Positions 1-7,580 are shown, counted from the stretch's first letter. The stretch: 64,000 nt of DNA from MD308 sp051888795 (GCA_051888795.1 JBJFCD010000167.1:1-64000), one strand, 5' to 3'. Notes: a model not told the origin generated them from the letters alone. Numbers and translations: made by a program.

Positions 1-22
1 ATCCGCATTCTTCCTTGTTCAA

Positions 23-41
23 TTATACTTGCTAAGTATAA
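23..41. other. Short inverted repeat
   Basis: An 8-bp perfect inverted repeat (TTATACTT, loop GCT, AAGTATAA) lies downstream of the truncated gene on the minus strand. It could be a weak terminator or a protein-binding palindrome; no U-tract supports the first reading. The rest of positions 1-118 shows nothing I can assign. Confidence 0.3.
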
Positions 42-118
42 CACAGTCAGATACCTGTGACAATAAGGTTAAAATTTTGTATTAGCAGGCCAATACTATG
101 TCATTTTCGTGCCGATGG

Positions 119-652
119 TTATTCTGGAAAAAATTGATTTAAAATTTCAATGGTTTCTTTCGCAGTAAAACCCCAGAGAATGGTACTCAGCGCTTCTATA
201 GCTGCGTGCCGTTTCCGGTAATAGGTCCGGTAAGAGATATTGCTGATATGCGGTTCCAGCTTTTCAAGAATCTCATCTGTGTTCTTCAGTTCCTGTGGAG
301 ACAGGAATGCATAATAGAGAATCCAGTAATATTGTTCTCCGTGCTTATGATTGTTACGGAAAAGATCAACGGAAGAATCTAATAGCTTCAACATCTTGTT
401 ACTCCGCACAATGCTTTTTGTCCTTTCTGCTATGTCAGTTCCGGATAATTCTACCCCTGCAACATAAACGGAATCTAAAAAATCATCCACACTGGTTCCA
501 TATTCCATACGGAATTGCGCTTCTAACTGCCGGACCACTACCTTCAAGCTGTATGTGGCATCCCGGTATCTTCGCAGAAACTTGTAAGTGTCGTGGAAGC
601 GGGGATCTTCTTCGGGAGTCGCATAGCTTTGTTTTTTATTCCAAATTATTTC
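119..652 (-). pseudogene. 5'-truncated mobile-element sigma-70-like regulator
   Basis: On the minus strand a frame is open from 652 to the TAA at 119-121 (177 codons), but it has no ATG with a ribosome-binding site. An internal TTG near 547 would discard clearly coding sequence upstream. That upstream part reads KKQSYATPEEDPRFHDTYKF, then RRYRD, and the C-terminus is rich in RTYYRKRHAAIEAL-type helix-turn-helix sequence. From family memory this resembles the roughly 200-residue sigma-like proteins carried on conjugative elements and prophages of Lachnospiraceae, whose N-terminus has some 20-30 more residues. I infer that a rearrangement near 650 removed the 5' end and that this is a remnant of a departed element. 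No other element genes are seen here. Confidence 0.6.
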
Positions 653-669
653 TTAGAAAAATCAAAAAA

Positions 670-719
670 ATCATTTCTTTTGATACTAAAAAAGTACTAA
701 AAATTATAAAAGAAATGAT
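670..719. repeat. 12-bp perfect inverted repeat in AT-rich DNA
   Basis: ATCATTTCTTTT (670-681) is matched by its exact reverse complement AAAAGAAATGAT (708-719), separated by 26 bp of A/T-rich sequence containing AGTACT. It sits directly beside the break in the truncated gene, so it could be the relic of a small inserted element or a hairpin at a rearrangement junction. No coding potential is evident between 653 and 904 beyond short chance frames. Confidence 0.5.
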
Positions 720-773
720 GCATAGATTACGCTCTGATTCTTCACAGTATGTAATGGGTTAAACCGCTTGAAT

Positions 774-806
774 AAAAGGGGACAGTTCAATATGGCTGTC
801 CCTTTT
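774..806 (+). terminator. Hairpin terminator-like structure
   Basis: AAAAGGGGACAG pairs with CTGTCCCTTTT, leaving one bulged G and a loop of about ten bases. The A-run before and T-run after the stem make it usable as a terminator in either direction. It isolates the truncated gene region from the small-gene pair that begins at 905. Confidence 0.5.
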
Positions 807-904
807 GAATTAATAAAACAGAAACACAATTTAAACCTAATAAAAACAATCTATTGATATATTACAGGCATAAACGATAAAACGAAGAAAAGGAGAATCA
901 GAAC

Positions 905-1165
905 ATGGCAAAATCAAAACTGGTAAAAGCAAATGAAAAAATTGCGGAAGAAGTTGTAGGTGGATACAAAAAGATTGAAGAAGGAGTAGTAGGTGGCTAT
1001 AAGAAAATCGAGGAGAGCGCAGTCGGTGGATTCAACAAAGTGGCAGATAAATTTGTTGACAACTTTCTGACGAAAGAAGGAGAATCAGTAGAAGATGCGA
1101 AAGCCAGACTGTCGGCTGAACAAAAGGCAAGGGAGGAAGCGAGAAGAAAGGCAGGTCTTGAATAA
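905..1165 (+). CDS. Small repeat-containing hypothetical protein
   Basis: This 86-residue, highly charged protein has no signal peptide or membrane segment. Residues about 14-50 consist of three copies of a ten- to eleven-residue unit of the form EEVVGGYKKI (the third copy ends GGFNKVAD), followed by an alpha-helical tail rich in Glu, Lys and Ala. The repeats would form an amphipathic helix. The start has a good AAAAGGAGAA site. Its stop overlaps the next start as TAATG, so the two proteins are translationally coupled and probably act together. I do not recognise a function. The partner is a four-helix membrane protein, so a peripheral membrane role is possible but unproven. Confidence 0.75.
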   Translation: MAKSKLVKANEKIAEEVVGGYKKIEEGVVGGYKKIEESAVGGFNKVADKFVDNFLTKEGESVEDAKARLSAEQKAREEARRKAGLE

Positions 1166-1533
1166 TGAAAAAGAGTACATTTGTTGCTATGATCTTAGGA
1201 ACGATTGGAGGTATTTTATTTGCGCTGGGAATGTGTATGGCATTGATCCCGGAATGGAATGCTTTTAAACCGGGTGTGATCATGGGTGTGATTGGTGCAG
1301 TTGTGCTACTAATCATGGTCCTTGTCTGGAGAAAGATGGAACATAAAGCTCCGATTCAGGTATCTGGCAGAACTATAGGAGCATCTTTAATCGGTATTAT
1401 AGGAGCATTGTTACTAGGCGTTGGTATGTGCCTCACGATGGTATGGAGTCACATGGTTGTCGGCATCATTATTGGTGTTGTCGGAATCGTTGTTCTTCTA
1501 TGCCTGATTCCTTTTATCAAAGGGTTAAAGTAA
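1165..1533 (+). CDS. Four-helix membrane protein with internal duplication
   Basis: This 122-residue protein has four predicted transmembrane segments arranged as two similar halves. The segment GGILFALGMCMALIPEW in the first half aligns with GALLLGVGMCLTMVWSH in the second, each followed by another hydrophobic helix rich in Val and Ile. The GMC motif is kept in both. The halves are joined by a short basic linker (WRKMEHK). The start overlaps the stop of the upstream small gene by one base. Function is unknown; the duplication suggests a tiny integral membrane scaffold or sensor. A terminator follows at 1582. Confidence 0.75.
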   Translation: MKKSTFVAMILGTIGGILFALGMCMALIPEWNAFKPGVIMGVIGAVVLLIMVLVWRKMEHKAPIQVSGRTIGASLIGIIGALLLGVGMCLTMVWSHMVVGIIIGVVGIVVLLCLIPFIKGLK

Positions 1534-1581
1534 ATGAAAAACTGGAAAGTACACCCTGTAGAGTTTCTGGCAATATGAGGT

Positions 1582-1615
1582 AAAAAGTGCAGCGGAAAAA
1601 TCTGCTGCACTTTTT
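1582..1615 (+). terminator. Rho-independent terminator
   Basis: AAAAAGTGCAGC (1582-1593) pairs perfectly with GCTGCACTTTTT (1604-1615), with a ten-base loop and a T-run. It ends the two-gene unit that starts at 905. Confidence 0.85.
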
Positions 1616-1663
1616 TAGGGATTATCCTTTTTTTGTTGTTGTGATCAGATAGCTGGTGAATAT

Positions 1664-2248
1664 ATGGGAAGAATATTGAAATTTTTACATTCAAGATATG
1701 CGCTGGCGGCGTTTTGTATTGCACTTGAATTTGTACAGATCTTGGCGGTATTTGTTTTATTATATAAATATTTTTTGCCGATCACAGTTCTTGGAGTTAT
1801 CTTTCATGTGTGTGTATTGCTTTATATAATTAATAAGGATGAGATTCCGGAATTCAAACTGCCGTGGCTGATTCTTCTTTCTATGCTTCCGGTTATAGGT
1901 GCATTTGTATTTATGCTGTTGTCCAGTACGGAAAAGAGCAAATATGAAAGACTGATAGGGGATGGGGTAAAGATTTACGAATATACGCCTGGGTTTATTC
2001 ATGCAAAAAACATTGTGTGTGATGATAAATTTGCAGTCTGTGGAACCATCAATTTAGATTATCGTTCTCTGGTTCATCACTATGAATGTGGCGTATGGAT
2101 GTATCATGTGGAGTGTATCAGGGATATGAAAGAAGATTTTGAAGAGACTCTGAAACAGTCAGAGAAGATTAACAAATCAGGAGCGAAACTGAAGGGATGG
2201 GAGAGACTTTTGGCGGAGATTATGAAAGTTTTTTCACCACTACTCTGA
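1664..2248 (+). CDS. Cardiolipin synthase-like protein with large internal deletion
   Basis: The 194-residue product keeps the N-terminal membrane part of a Firmicute cardiolipin synthase (hydrophobic segments about 12-35, 38-56 and 68-87). It then jumps at about residues 88-93 straight into the second phospholipase-D domain: H113-x-K115-x4-D120 followed by GTINLDYRSL and the usual ECGVWMY segment. The C-terminus (ending FSPLL) looks complete. Family members are about 480-510 residues with two HKD motifs, so roughly 300 residues including the first HKD motif are missing, in frame. Single-HKD proteins can work as dimers, so activity cannot be excluded, but decay in progress is equally likely. 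The start has a weak GGTG site. Confidence 0.75.
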   Translation: MGRILKFLHSRYALAAFCIALEFVQILAVFVLLYKYFLPITVLGVIFHVCVLLYIINKDEIPEFKLPWLILLSMLPVIGAFVFMLLSSTEKSKYERLIGDGVKIYEYTPGFIHAKNIVCDDKFAVCGTINLDYRSLVHHYECGVWMYHVECIRDMKEDFEETLKQSEKINKSGAKLKGWERLLAEIMKVFSPLL

Positions 2249-2322
2249 CAGATACTTTTGTGTGGATAGAAAGTTATGATAACAGAGGAGTACAGTGAGA
2301 CTTTCAGAATAGGAGAACGGAG

Positions 2323-2820
2323 ATGAGAACAGTAACAATATTGCTTACCAGATATTCAGACTGGTTTGGAAAATTTATATGCGGTATTAGTAAGTATAAA
2401 TATTCTCACACATCCATATCGATTGATGAAGCGGAAGAAATTTTTTATAGCTTTAATTATAAGGGATTTGTTATCGAAAAACCGAAAAAGAAAAGAGTAA
2501 AAAGCAGATTAAATGGGAGTGTATGCATTCGCATTCAGGTTCCAGATGACAATTATGAAATTATCAAACAGGAAATAGAACACTTTGTATCAAATAGAGA
2601 AATTTATACTTATTCTCGAATAGGGGTCATATTCTGCTTACTGCATATTCCATTTAAGTTTAAAAACCAGTATTTTTGTTCTCAGTTTGTAGCAGAAATA
2701 TTATCACAGGCGGGTGTTGTAGAGCTGAAAAAGAAAGAAGAACTGTATCTCCCGGGACAGTTTATTGATGGATTCGAAAGCATTTTTTCAAAAAAGCAGG
2801 TCATTTACAATGAAATATAA
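2323..2820 (+). CDS. Permuted papain-like (YiiX/NlpC-P60 type) protein
   Basis: This 165-residue soluble protein has His29 in YSHTSISID near the N-terminus and Cys119 in YFCSQFVAEIL near the C-terminus. That is the order expected for the circularly permuted NlpC/P60 (YaeF/YiiX) superfamily, where the His precedes the Cys. Such enzymes act as lipases, acyltransferases or amidases on lipids and peptidoglycan. There is no signal peptide, so it is probably cytoplasmic. AGGAGAACGGAG precedes the ATG. It lies just after the phospholipase-D-like gene, but the 74-bp gap leaves operon structure open. The superfamily call is inferred from motif order and spacing. Confidence 0.6.
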   Translation: MRTVTILLTRYSDWFGKFICGISKYKYSHTSISIDEAEEIFYSFNYKGFVIEKPKKKRVKSRLNGSVCIRIQVPDDNYEIIKQEIEHFVSNREIYTYSRIGVIFCLLHIPFKFKNQYFCSQFVAEILSQAGVVELKKKEELYLPGQFIDGFESIFSKKQVIYNEI

Positions 2821-2918
2821 ATTATTATTTTTTAAACAATATATAAGCAAAATATAAATAAAGTATTGATAGGATATTTTCTACATACGAAACTAAAATA
2901 AGAAAGCGGGGTGAAAGG

Positions 2919-2993
2919 ATGGGAAGAATCATGGCGGTAATTATAGTAGCCGTAGTAGCTGTAGCAGGTTTCATTTTTAAAAAAAAGAAATAA
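2919..2993 (+). CDS. 24-residue membrane peptide
   Basis: The frame encodes Met-Gly-Arg-Ile-Met, a 15-residue run of Ala, Val, Ile and Gly ending in Phe, then four lysines. That is a single transmembrane helix with a positive cytoplasmic tail. It has an upstream AAGCGGGGTG/AAAGG site and a perfect terminator stem begins 12 bp after its stop. The tight packaging argues for a real small gene. Similar-looking peptides act as membrane-associated regulators or type I toxins; I cannot choose between these. No antisense RNA promoter was identified. Confidence 0.6.
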   Translation: MGRIMAVIIVAVVAVAGFIFKKKK

Positions 2994-3004
2994 AATCAGT
3001 ACAC

Positions 3005-3034
3005 AAACCCGACTATACTGTTATGGCCGGGTTT
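3005..3034 (+). terminator. Terminator of the small peptide gene
   Basis: AAACCCG (3005-3011) pairs with CGGGTTT (3028-3034) across a 16-base loop; TTGTTT follows. It closes a short transcript whose only candidate product is the 24-residue peptide. Confidence 0.65.
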
Positions 3035-3142
3035 CTTGTTTATAGAAAATAATAATTACTAAAACATCATAAGAAAAGAGGATAAAATTTGTGTCAAAGA
3101 TTATGCAATGTGATTTAATTTTATAATCAGGCATACTGATTA

Positions 3143-3171
3143 TTTACAAAAAAGGTTGCGCACGCTACTAT
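3143..3171 (+). promoter_or_regulatory. Promoter of the marR-MFS operon
   Basis: TTTACA (3143-3148) and TACTAT (3166-3171) are separated by 17 bp. The -10 is overlapped by ATATATGTGATATAT (3170-3184), a palindrome that could be the operator for the MarR protein encoded directly downstream. Autoregulation is the family norm; the site itself is inferred. Confidence 0.55.
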
Positions 3172-3213
3172 ATATGTGATATATTATACTCTAAAAGGTA
3201 GGTGAAGAATTCT

Positions 3214-3663
3214 ATGAATGATAATTTTTCTAATCTGGCACGTTGCATTTCTATCCTGGATCGCTTGATGAAGATGTATTATGATCACAGACTCGAAGAT
3301 TTTGAAATTGGATGGGGACAGCAATTTTATGTGGAATATCTCTATGATCATCCCGGTGCTTCTGCTCAGAATATGGTAGAGTGTATTCGGGTTGATAAAG
3401 GAACTCTTACAAAAGTCATAAAAAAATTGACAGAGATTGGATACGTTAAAGTTGTCAGAAGCGAGAAAGATAAACGCGTAAAACTTCTGTACCTTACGGA
3501 GAAGGCTGTGCCGGCGGCTAAGAGGATTAAAGAGATACACGGTGATTTTTATAATATTCTGTGTTCAAATATTCAGGAATCAGATATTCAACAGGCAGAA
3601 CAGACAATGGAACAGATGATGGAGAATATCAATCAAAAAGTATGGCATAGAATGGAGGAATAG
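3214..3663 (+). CDS. MarR-family transcriptional regulator
   Basis: This 149-residue winged-helix protein has N- and C-terminal dimerisation helices. The recognition region is ASAQNMVECIRVDKGTLTKV, followed by KLTEIGYVKVVRSEKDKRVK, whose DKR wing is the MarR hallmark. I chose the ATG at 3214 because AGGTGAA lies seven bases upstream; a GTG at 3202 would add four residues with poorer spacing. It is followed after two bases by an MFS exporter, so it most likely represses its own operon and responds to an exported compound. Confidence 0.85.
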   Translation: MNDNFSNLARCISILDRLMKMYYDHRLEDFEIGWGQQFYVEYLYDHPGASAQNMVECIRVDKGTLTKVIKKLTEIGYVKVVRSEKDKRVKLLYLTEKAVPAAKRIKEIHGDFYNILCSNIQESDIQQAEQTMEQMMENINQKVWHRMEE

Positions 3664-3665
3664 CG

Positions 3666-5042
3666 TTGGAAAATAATGAAATCTCATCAGTTAAGCAAAC
3701 CGGGATTTTTATCAGTTTAATTATTGGAACCTTTGTTACATCAATGTCCACGACAGTTACAGCTAATATGCTTCCGAACTTTACGGAATATTTCGGTGTG
3801 TCGGCAAATTTTGCACAATGGCTGACAAGTGGTGCAACACTAATATCAGGAATTATTATTCCTGTCACGGCATTTTTACTTAAAAAAGTGCCGAATAAAA
3901 TTTATTTTCTGGTGACAATGACAGCCTATACAATAGGGTCACTGTTTTCGTTTTTAGCTCCGACTTTTCCAGTATTGCTTGTGAGCCGTTTAGTCCAGGC
4001 AGTTGGTTGTGGAATGATGATTCCTTTCGGTCAGATTATGCTCTTAAATTTATATCCGGTTGAAAAGCATGGCAGAGTTATGGCAGCATTTTCCATGGCA
4101 TCTATGGTATCTACTGTAGTAGGTCCGACTTATGCAGGCTTGATTTTGGAAGTAGTTGGATGGCGTGGCGTATTCGTATCTTTATTTGTGTTTGGTCTTA
4201 TAATTATTGTTGTTGGAAGCATCTTTATGAAAAATGTCATTCCCCAGACGGATGCGGAATTAAATGTAGGTTATGTATTTCTTTCTGCCATTGGTTTTGT
4301 GTCTCTTCTAGTTGGTGTCAGCAACATGAGCAGTGGTTCAGTTTTAAGACTGACGAGTGGCGGACTGATGTTAATAGGTATTATATTTCTTGTTATATTC
4401 TCAGAGCTGCAACTTACGGCAAAGAAGCCCATGTTGAATTTAAGAGTATTTAAAGAGCCTTCTTTTTTGATTGCGGTTGTAATCAGTATTTGTTTATATA
4501 TGATTTCCATGGGAACCGGGATGATTTTACCGATTCTTACAAAATCTATTTGTGGATTCTCTGATTCCGCCTATGGCTATGCAACTCTTGTTGGCTCGAT
4601 TCTAGCTGTATTTACAACTCTGTATGCAGGCAGAATTTATGATAAAATGGGCATTAAGCCTATGTTTCTTGCAGGGATTATTTTGTTTGCAATACATTCT
4701 GTTTTGGGAATATGTACGTCAGTAGATACAAGTATTGTATATATTGCAGTAGTTTTTGCGTTACAAACTGTTGCGATGTCTATGTTAAATTCCCCTGCCA
4801 CAACTATGGCGCTTAGTAAACTTTCAGGAAATATTCGTATAGACGGAAGTGCGGTTTTCAATACGATACGGCAGATTTCCAGTTCATTGGCTTCTACGCT
4901 TTCTGTATTGATTTATACACTGGCAGGAAGTGATATAAATGCAGTCCATGCTGTATACATATACTATGGGATTGTAACGATTGTTATTATTATTTCTGTC
5001 CTTTTGTATCTGAAAACAGTATCTGCAATGGAAAGAGGCTAA
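3666..5042 (+). CDS. MFS multidrug exporter, DHA2 (EmrB/QacA) type
   Basis: The 458-residue protein is almost entirely transmembrane. The motif A/B region is represented by SRLVQAVGCGMMIP and motif C by VGPTYAGLI, typical of drug:H+ antiporters; QWLTSGATLISGIIIP matches the DHA2 branch. Translation starts at TTG (3666-3668) behind GGAGGA, two bases after the marR stop, so the genes are coupled. The expected role is efflux of amphipathic drugs across the cytoplasmic membrane under control of the upstream MarR protein; the substrate cannot be read from sequence. A strong terminator follows at 5124. Confidence 0.85.
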   Translation: MENNEISSVKQTGIFISLIIGTFVTSMSTTVTANMLPNFTEYFGVSANFAQWLTSGATLISGIIIPVTAFLLKKVPNKIYFLVTMTAYTIGSLFSFLAPTFPVLLVSRLVQAVGCGMMIPFGQIMLLNLYPVEKHGRVMAAFSMASMVSTVVGPTYAGLILEVVGWRGVFVSLFVFGLIIIVVGSIFMKNVIPQTDAELNVGYVFLSAIGFVSLLVGVSNMSSGSVLRLTSGGLMLIGIIFLVIFSELQLTAKKPMLNLRVFKEPSFLIAVVISICLYMISMGTGMILPILTKSICGFSDSAYGYATLVGSILAVFTTLYAGRIYDKMGIKPMFLAGIILFAIHSVLGICTSVDTSIVYIAVVFALQTVAMSMLNSPATTMALSKLSGNIRIDGSAVFNTIRQISSSLASTLSVLIYTLAGSDINAVHAVYIYYGIVTIVIIISVLLYLKTVSAMERG

Positions 5043-5123
5043 TGAACAATATTATACTTTTGACGCTACGAAAATAGATGAAAGCTTGACATAAGTAAAC
5101 GGGAAGTGGTTATTTGATTTGAG

Positions 5124-5154
5124 TTAGTGGTCACTAATGCACAGTGACCACTAA
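5124..5154 (+). terminator. Terminator after MFS gene
   Basis: TTAGTGGTCACT (5124-5135) and AGTGACCACTAA (5143-5154) form a perfect 12-bp stem with a seven-base loop, followed by TTTATT. Nothing else was assigned between 5155 and 5285. Confidence 0.75.
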
Positions 5155-5285
5155 TTTATTAGATGCGGATTAGGAATGGCTAATCAACTTTGTTCTCTGA
5201 AATGAAGGTAATTTAATTTTTCCTACAGTAAAGGTCTGACAGAGACTAAAGTATAGATAATAATTCTCGATTGCATAGAATCATC

Positions 5286-5314
5286 TTGACTTTTAAAAAA
5301 AATAATTATAAGAT
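5286..5314 (+). promoter_or_regulatory. Promoter of the DUF2325 remnant
   Basis: TTGACT (5286-5291) and TAAGAT (5309-5314) have a 17-bp spacer. Downstream, GTTAG and CTAAC (around 5322-5337) form an inverted repeat that could bind a regulator. AGAAAGGAGA precedes the start at 5358, so the control region is intact although the gene it serves is broken. Confidence 0.5.
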
Positions 5315-5357
5315 GCAAAAGGTTAGGGTAAACTAACTAAGAAAGGAGAAGTGTTCT

Positions 5358-5577
5358 ATGTGTGTAGTAATAATCGGAGGAAACGAATGTATGGTTCGGA
5401 AGTATAAAGATTTATGTCGAGAATACCGGTGTGAAGCAAAGGTATATCCGAAACAGAAAAGCAGTTTGAAAGGGACAGGATGTAAAGGTTGTACGGTCAC
5501 ATACAAGTTCTATGTCAGCACTGAAGAATATTTTGGAAGAAAACGTGAAACAGAAGGCTTGTTCCAAAGAAGGCTGA
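5358..5577 (+). pseudogene. Decayed DUF2325 gene (internal deletion with frameshift)
   Basis: The first frame encodes MCVVIIGGNECMVRKYKDLC and continues through EAKVYPKQKSSLKG, the N-terminal half of a DUF2325 protein. The expected C-terminal half is not in that frame. It is in the +1 frame, starting just after a TGA near 5473, as KGQDVKVVRSHTSSMSALKN and ending ILEENV...KEG at the TGA 5575-5577. The two parts abut where about 30 residues (the LVLFTSTVSHK-type middle) are expected. This indicates a deletion that also changed frame. Reading on in the first frame gives a 98-residue product ending at 5654 whose second half is nonsense. DUF2325 proteins are usually about 90-100 residues. Confidence 0.75.
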
Positions 5578-5628
5578 AAAGAGAAATGCGGGAAAGAAAA
5601 CATGGAAATTTCTTATATATTTATGAAC

Positions 5629-5670
5629 TTGACAAAGCGCAAAATATGATATAATATGTAGCTATCTACA
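5629..5670 (+). promoter_or_regulatory. Promoter and MarR-type operator, site 1
   Basis: TTGACA (5629-5634) and TATAAT (5650-5655) form the promoter, with a short 15-bp spacer. TGTAGCTATCTACA (5657-5670) follows directly, with TGTAG/CTACA arms. The same core TAGCTATCTACA recurs before the MATE gene at 6152-6163, which points to one regulator, probably the MarR protein encoded between the two sites. Confidence 0.75.
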
Positions 5671-5688
5671 GATGAAAGGCGTTTAGAC

Positions 5689-6114
5689 ATGAAAGAAAAA
5701 TATTTCGGTCCTACTATGAAAAAAATAACTGAAGAGATGGATCGCAAAGCTAATATGGAAATAAAAAAATACAATCTTACTCTTACACAGGCAAGAATAA
5801 TTTTATTTTTAGCGAAAAATGAAGGAAAGACAGCTACGCAGAAGGAATTGGAAGATTTTCTTCAGGTCTCACATCCTACCACGGTGACAATTGTTAAGAG
5901 TATGGAAGCAAAAAAAATGGTGGAAACCTCTTTGGATGATGCCGACAGACGCATGAAAAATGTAAAACTGATCTGGGGAGACGAAAAAATATACCGCGAA
6001 TTAGAACAGAATGCTGAACATATGGAATTAAAACTTCTTGCCGGATTTTCAGAAGAAGAAAAGGAATTGTTTTACACATTTTTAAACAGAGCATATAAAA
6101 ATGCGGTATCCTAA
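5689..6114 (+). CDS. MarR-family regulator of the adjacent MATE gene
   Basis: This 141-residue winged-helix protein contains LTLTQARIILFLAKNEG, QKELEDFLQVSHPTTVTIVK and a DDADRRMK wing, all typical of MarR. A 14-bp palindrome overlaps its promoter and a near copy lies between it and the MATE exporter at 6190, so it probably represses both itself and the exporter and is released by a substrate of the pump. It is not closely similar to the MarR protein at 3214. Start ATG 5689 follows GAAAGGCG. Confidence 0.85.
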   Translation: MKEKYFGPTMKKITEEMDRKANMEIKKYNLTLTQARIILFLAKNEGKTATQKELEDFLQVSHPTTVTIVKSMEAKKMVETSLDDADRRMKNVKLIWGDEKIYRELEQNAEHMELKLLAGFSEEEKELFYTFLNRAYKNAVS

Positions 6115-6149
6115 ATCGGTTCAATGTCACAATATTTTTTACTTAAAAA

Positions 6150-6163
6150 TATAGCTATCTACA
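6150..6163 (+). promoter_or_regulatory. MarR-type operator, site 2
   Basis: TATAGCTATCTACA repeats the operator found at 5657-5670, differing only in the outer bases of the left arm. It sits between the marR stop and the MATE ribosome-binding site, in an A/T-rich stretch that could hold its own promoter. This places the exporter under the same regulator. Confidence 0.7.
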
Positions 6164-6189
6164 TATTGAATATTAAAAGGAGGAATAGT

Positions 6190-7533
6190 ATGGAACAATC
6201 ATTAGATAAGTACAGCAAAATGCCTGTTTCAAAGGCGGTTATTCAAAACGCATTACCTGCAGTAGCGGCGATGCTTATGGTGCTCATTTATAATCTGGCA
6301 GACACTTTCTTTATCGGTCAGACACATGACGCCTATCAGGTGGCGGCAGTATCTCTTGCAACACCGGTTTTTCTGGTATTTATGTCTATCGGAACCATTT
6401 TCGGAGTTGGAGGAACATCGGTTATATCAAGAGCTTATGGGGAAGGGAAAAAGGAATATGCGAAAAAGATATGTTCTTTTTGTATGTGGAGCTGCATTGC
6501 AATAGGAATTCTTCTTACCATCGGATTTTTGTTGTTTATGAAACCATTGTTAAAGTTGATTGGAGCCAGTGCAGATACTTGGGAGTATACTAAAACATAT
6601 CTTATCATTGTAAGTTTTTCCGGAACTTTTGCATTGATCTCCAGTTGCTTTTCTAACATATTAAGGGCAGAGGGACAGGCAACCAAAGCTATGAATGGAC
6701 AGCTTATTGGTAATATTCTGAATATGTTTCTGGACGCTGTTCTTATTATGGTATTTCACTGGGATATCGTGGGATGCGCATTGGCGACGCTCTTTGGGGA
6801 AATTGTAGGAGCAGTATATTATCTATATTATTATTTGACTGGAAAATCTGCATTAAGTATCAATATTAAGGATTTCACTTTGAAGGAAAGGGTTGCAAGT
6901 AATGTACTTTCAATAGGTATTCCGGCATCTCTTGGATCTCTATTGATGAGCGCCTCGCAGATTATCATGAACAGTCAGATGGCTGCATATGGAGATATGG
7001 CTGTTGCAGGAATTGGCGTTGCGATGAAGATTGTAATGATTACAGGAATGGTATCTATGGGAATCGGGCAGGGTGTACAACCTCTGCTTGGATATTGTGT
7101 AGGAGCCAGGACTTGGGAACGATTCAAAAAATATATGAAGTTTGCGTTCTGTTTTGCAACCATTCTCGGGATATCATTAACAATTTTTTGTTATGTATTT
7201 ACTAATCAGATTGTCGGTGTATTTCTGACAGATGCAAATGCTTTTGATTATGCGGTTCAATTCGCCAGAATCCTTCTTTCCACGGGCCCGGTATTTGGTA
7301 TTTTTTATGTTCTTACCAATGCATTACAGGCGATGGGTGCTGCAATGCCATCCCTTATTATCAATATCAGCAGACAGGGACTGATTTATATTCCGGTGTT
7401 ATTTATATTGAATGCAGTTTTGGGAGTTACCGGTCTTGTATGGGCACAGCCTGTTGTAGATGTAATCTCATTAGTGGTTGGGATAGGGATGTATATTAAG
7501 GTTTCAAGAAAGATGATGAAACAGGAAAATTAA
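6190..7533 (+). CDS. MATE-family efflux transporter
   Basis: The 447-residue protein has twelve predicted transmembrane helices in two related halves (PAVAAMLMVLIYNLADTFFI in the first; IPASLGSLLMSASQII in the second). Such proteins export cationic drugs and metabolites in exchange for Na+ or H+. I placed the start at ATG 6190 behind AAAGGAGG; an upstream ATG at 6124 would run through the operator. The conserved ADTFFIGQ and GEGKKEYAKK segments fit the MepA/DinF-like branch. It is one of three MATE genes in this window, each with its own mode of control. Confidence 0.88.
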   Translation: MEQSLDKYSKMPVSKAVIQNALPAVAAMLMVLIYNLADTFFIGQTHDAYQVAAVSLATPVFLVFMSIGTIFGVGGTSVISRAYGEGKKEYAKKICSFCMWSCIAIGILLTIGFLLFMKPLLKLIGASADTWEYTKTYLIIVSFSGTFALISSCFSNILRAEGQATKAMNGQLIGNILNMFLDAVLIMVFHWDIVGCALATLFGEIVGAVYYLYYYLTGKSALSINIKDFTLKERVASNVLSIGIPASLGSLLMSASQIIMNSQMAAYGDMAVAGIGVAMKIVMITGMVSMGIGQGVQPLLGYCVGARTWERFKKYMKFAFCFATILGISLTIFCYVFTNQIVGVFLTDANAFDYAVQFARILLSTGPVFGIFYVLTNALQAMGAAMPSLIINISRQGLIYIPVLFILNAVLGVTGLVWAQPVVDVISLVVGIGMYIKVSRKMMKQEN

Positions 7534-7562
7534 TTATGAAGAGTATAATTTGAGAAACCTCA

Positions 7563-7580
7563 CCCCTCAGTAATGAGGGG
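7563..7580. other. Hairpin between convergent genes
   Basis: CCCCTCA and TGAGGGG form a seven-bp stem closed by a GTAA tetraloop. There is no U-tract, so termination is uncertain, but it lies where the MATE gene and the convergent LysR gene need one. Confidence 0.4.

Noticed and set aside
295..762. Plus-strand reading frame of 155 codons opposite the truncated sigma-like gene
   Set aside because: No ribosome-binding site, runs through the A/T-rich inverted repeat, and lies opposite family-like coding sequence.
1534..1578. 14-codon frame directly after the four-helix protein gene
   Set aside because: Too short, no separate ribosome-binding site, and it ends just before the terminator stem.
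5320..5342. Possible DtxR/IdeR-type iron box before the DUF2325 remnant
   Set aside because: GTTAG and CTAAC arms are there but their spacing does not match the known 19-bp iron box.
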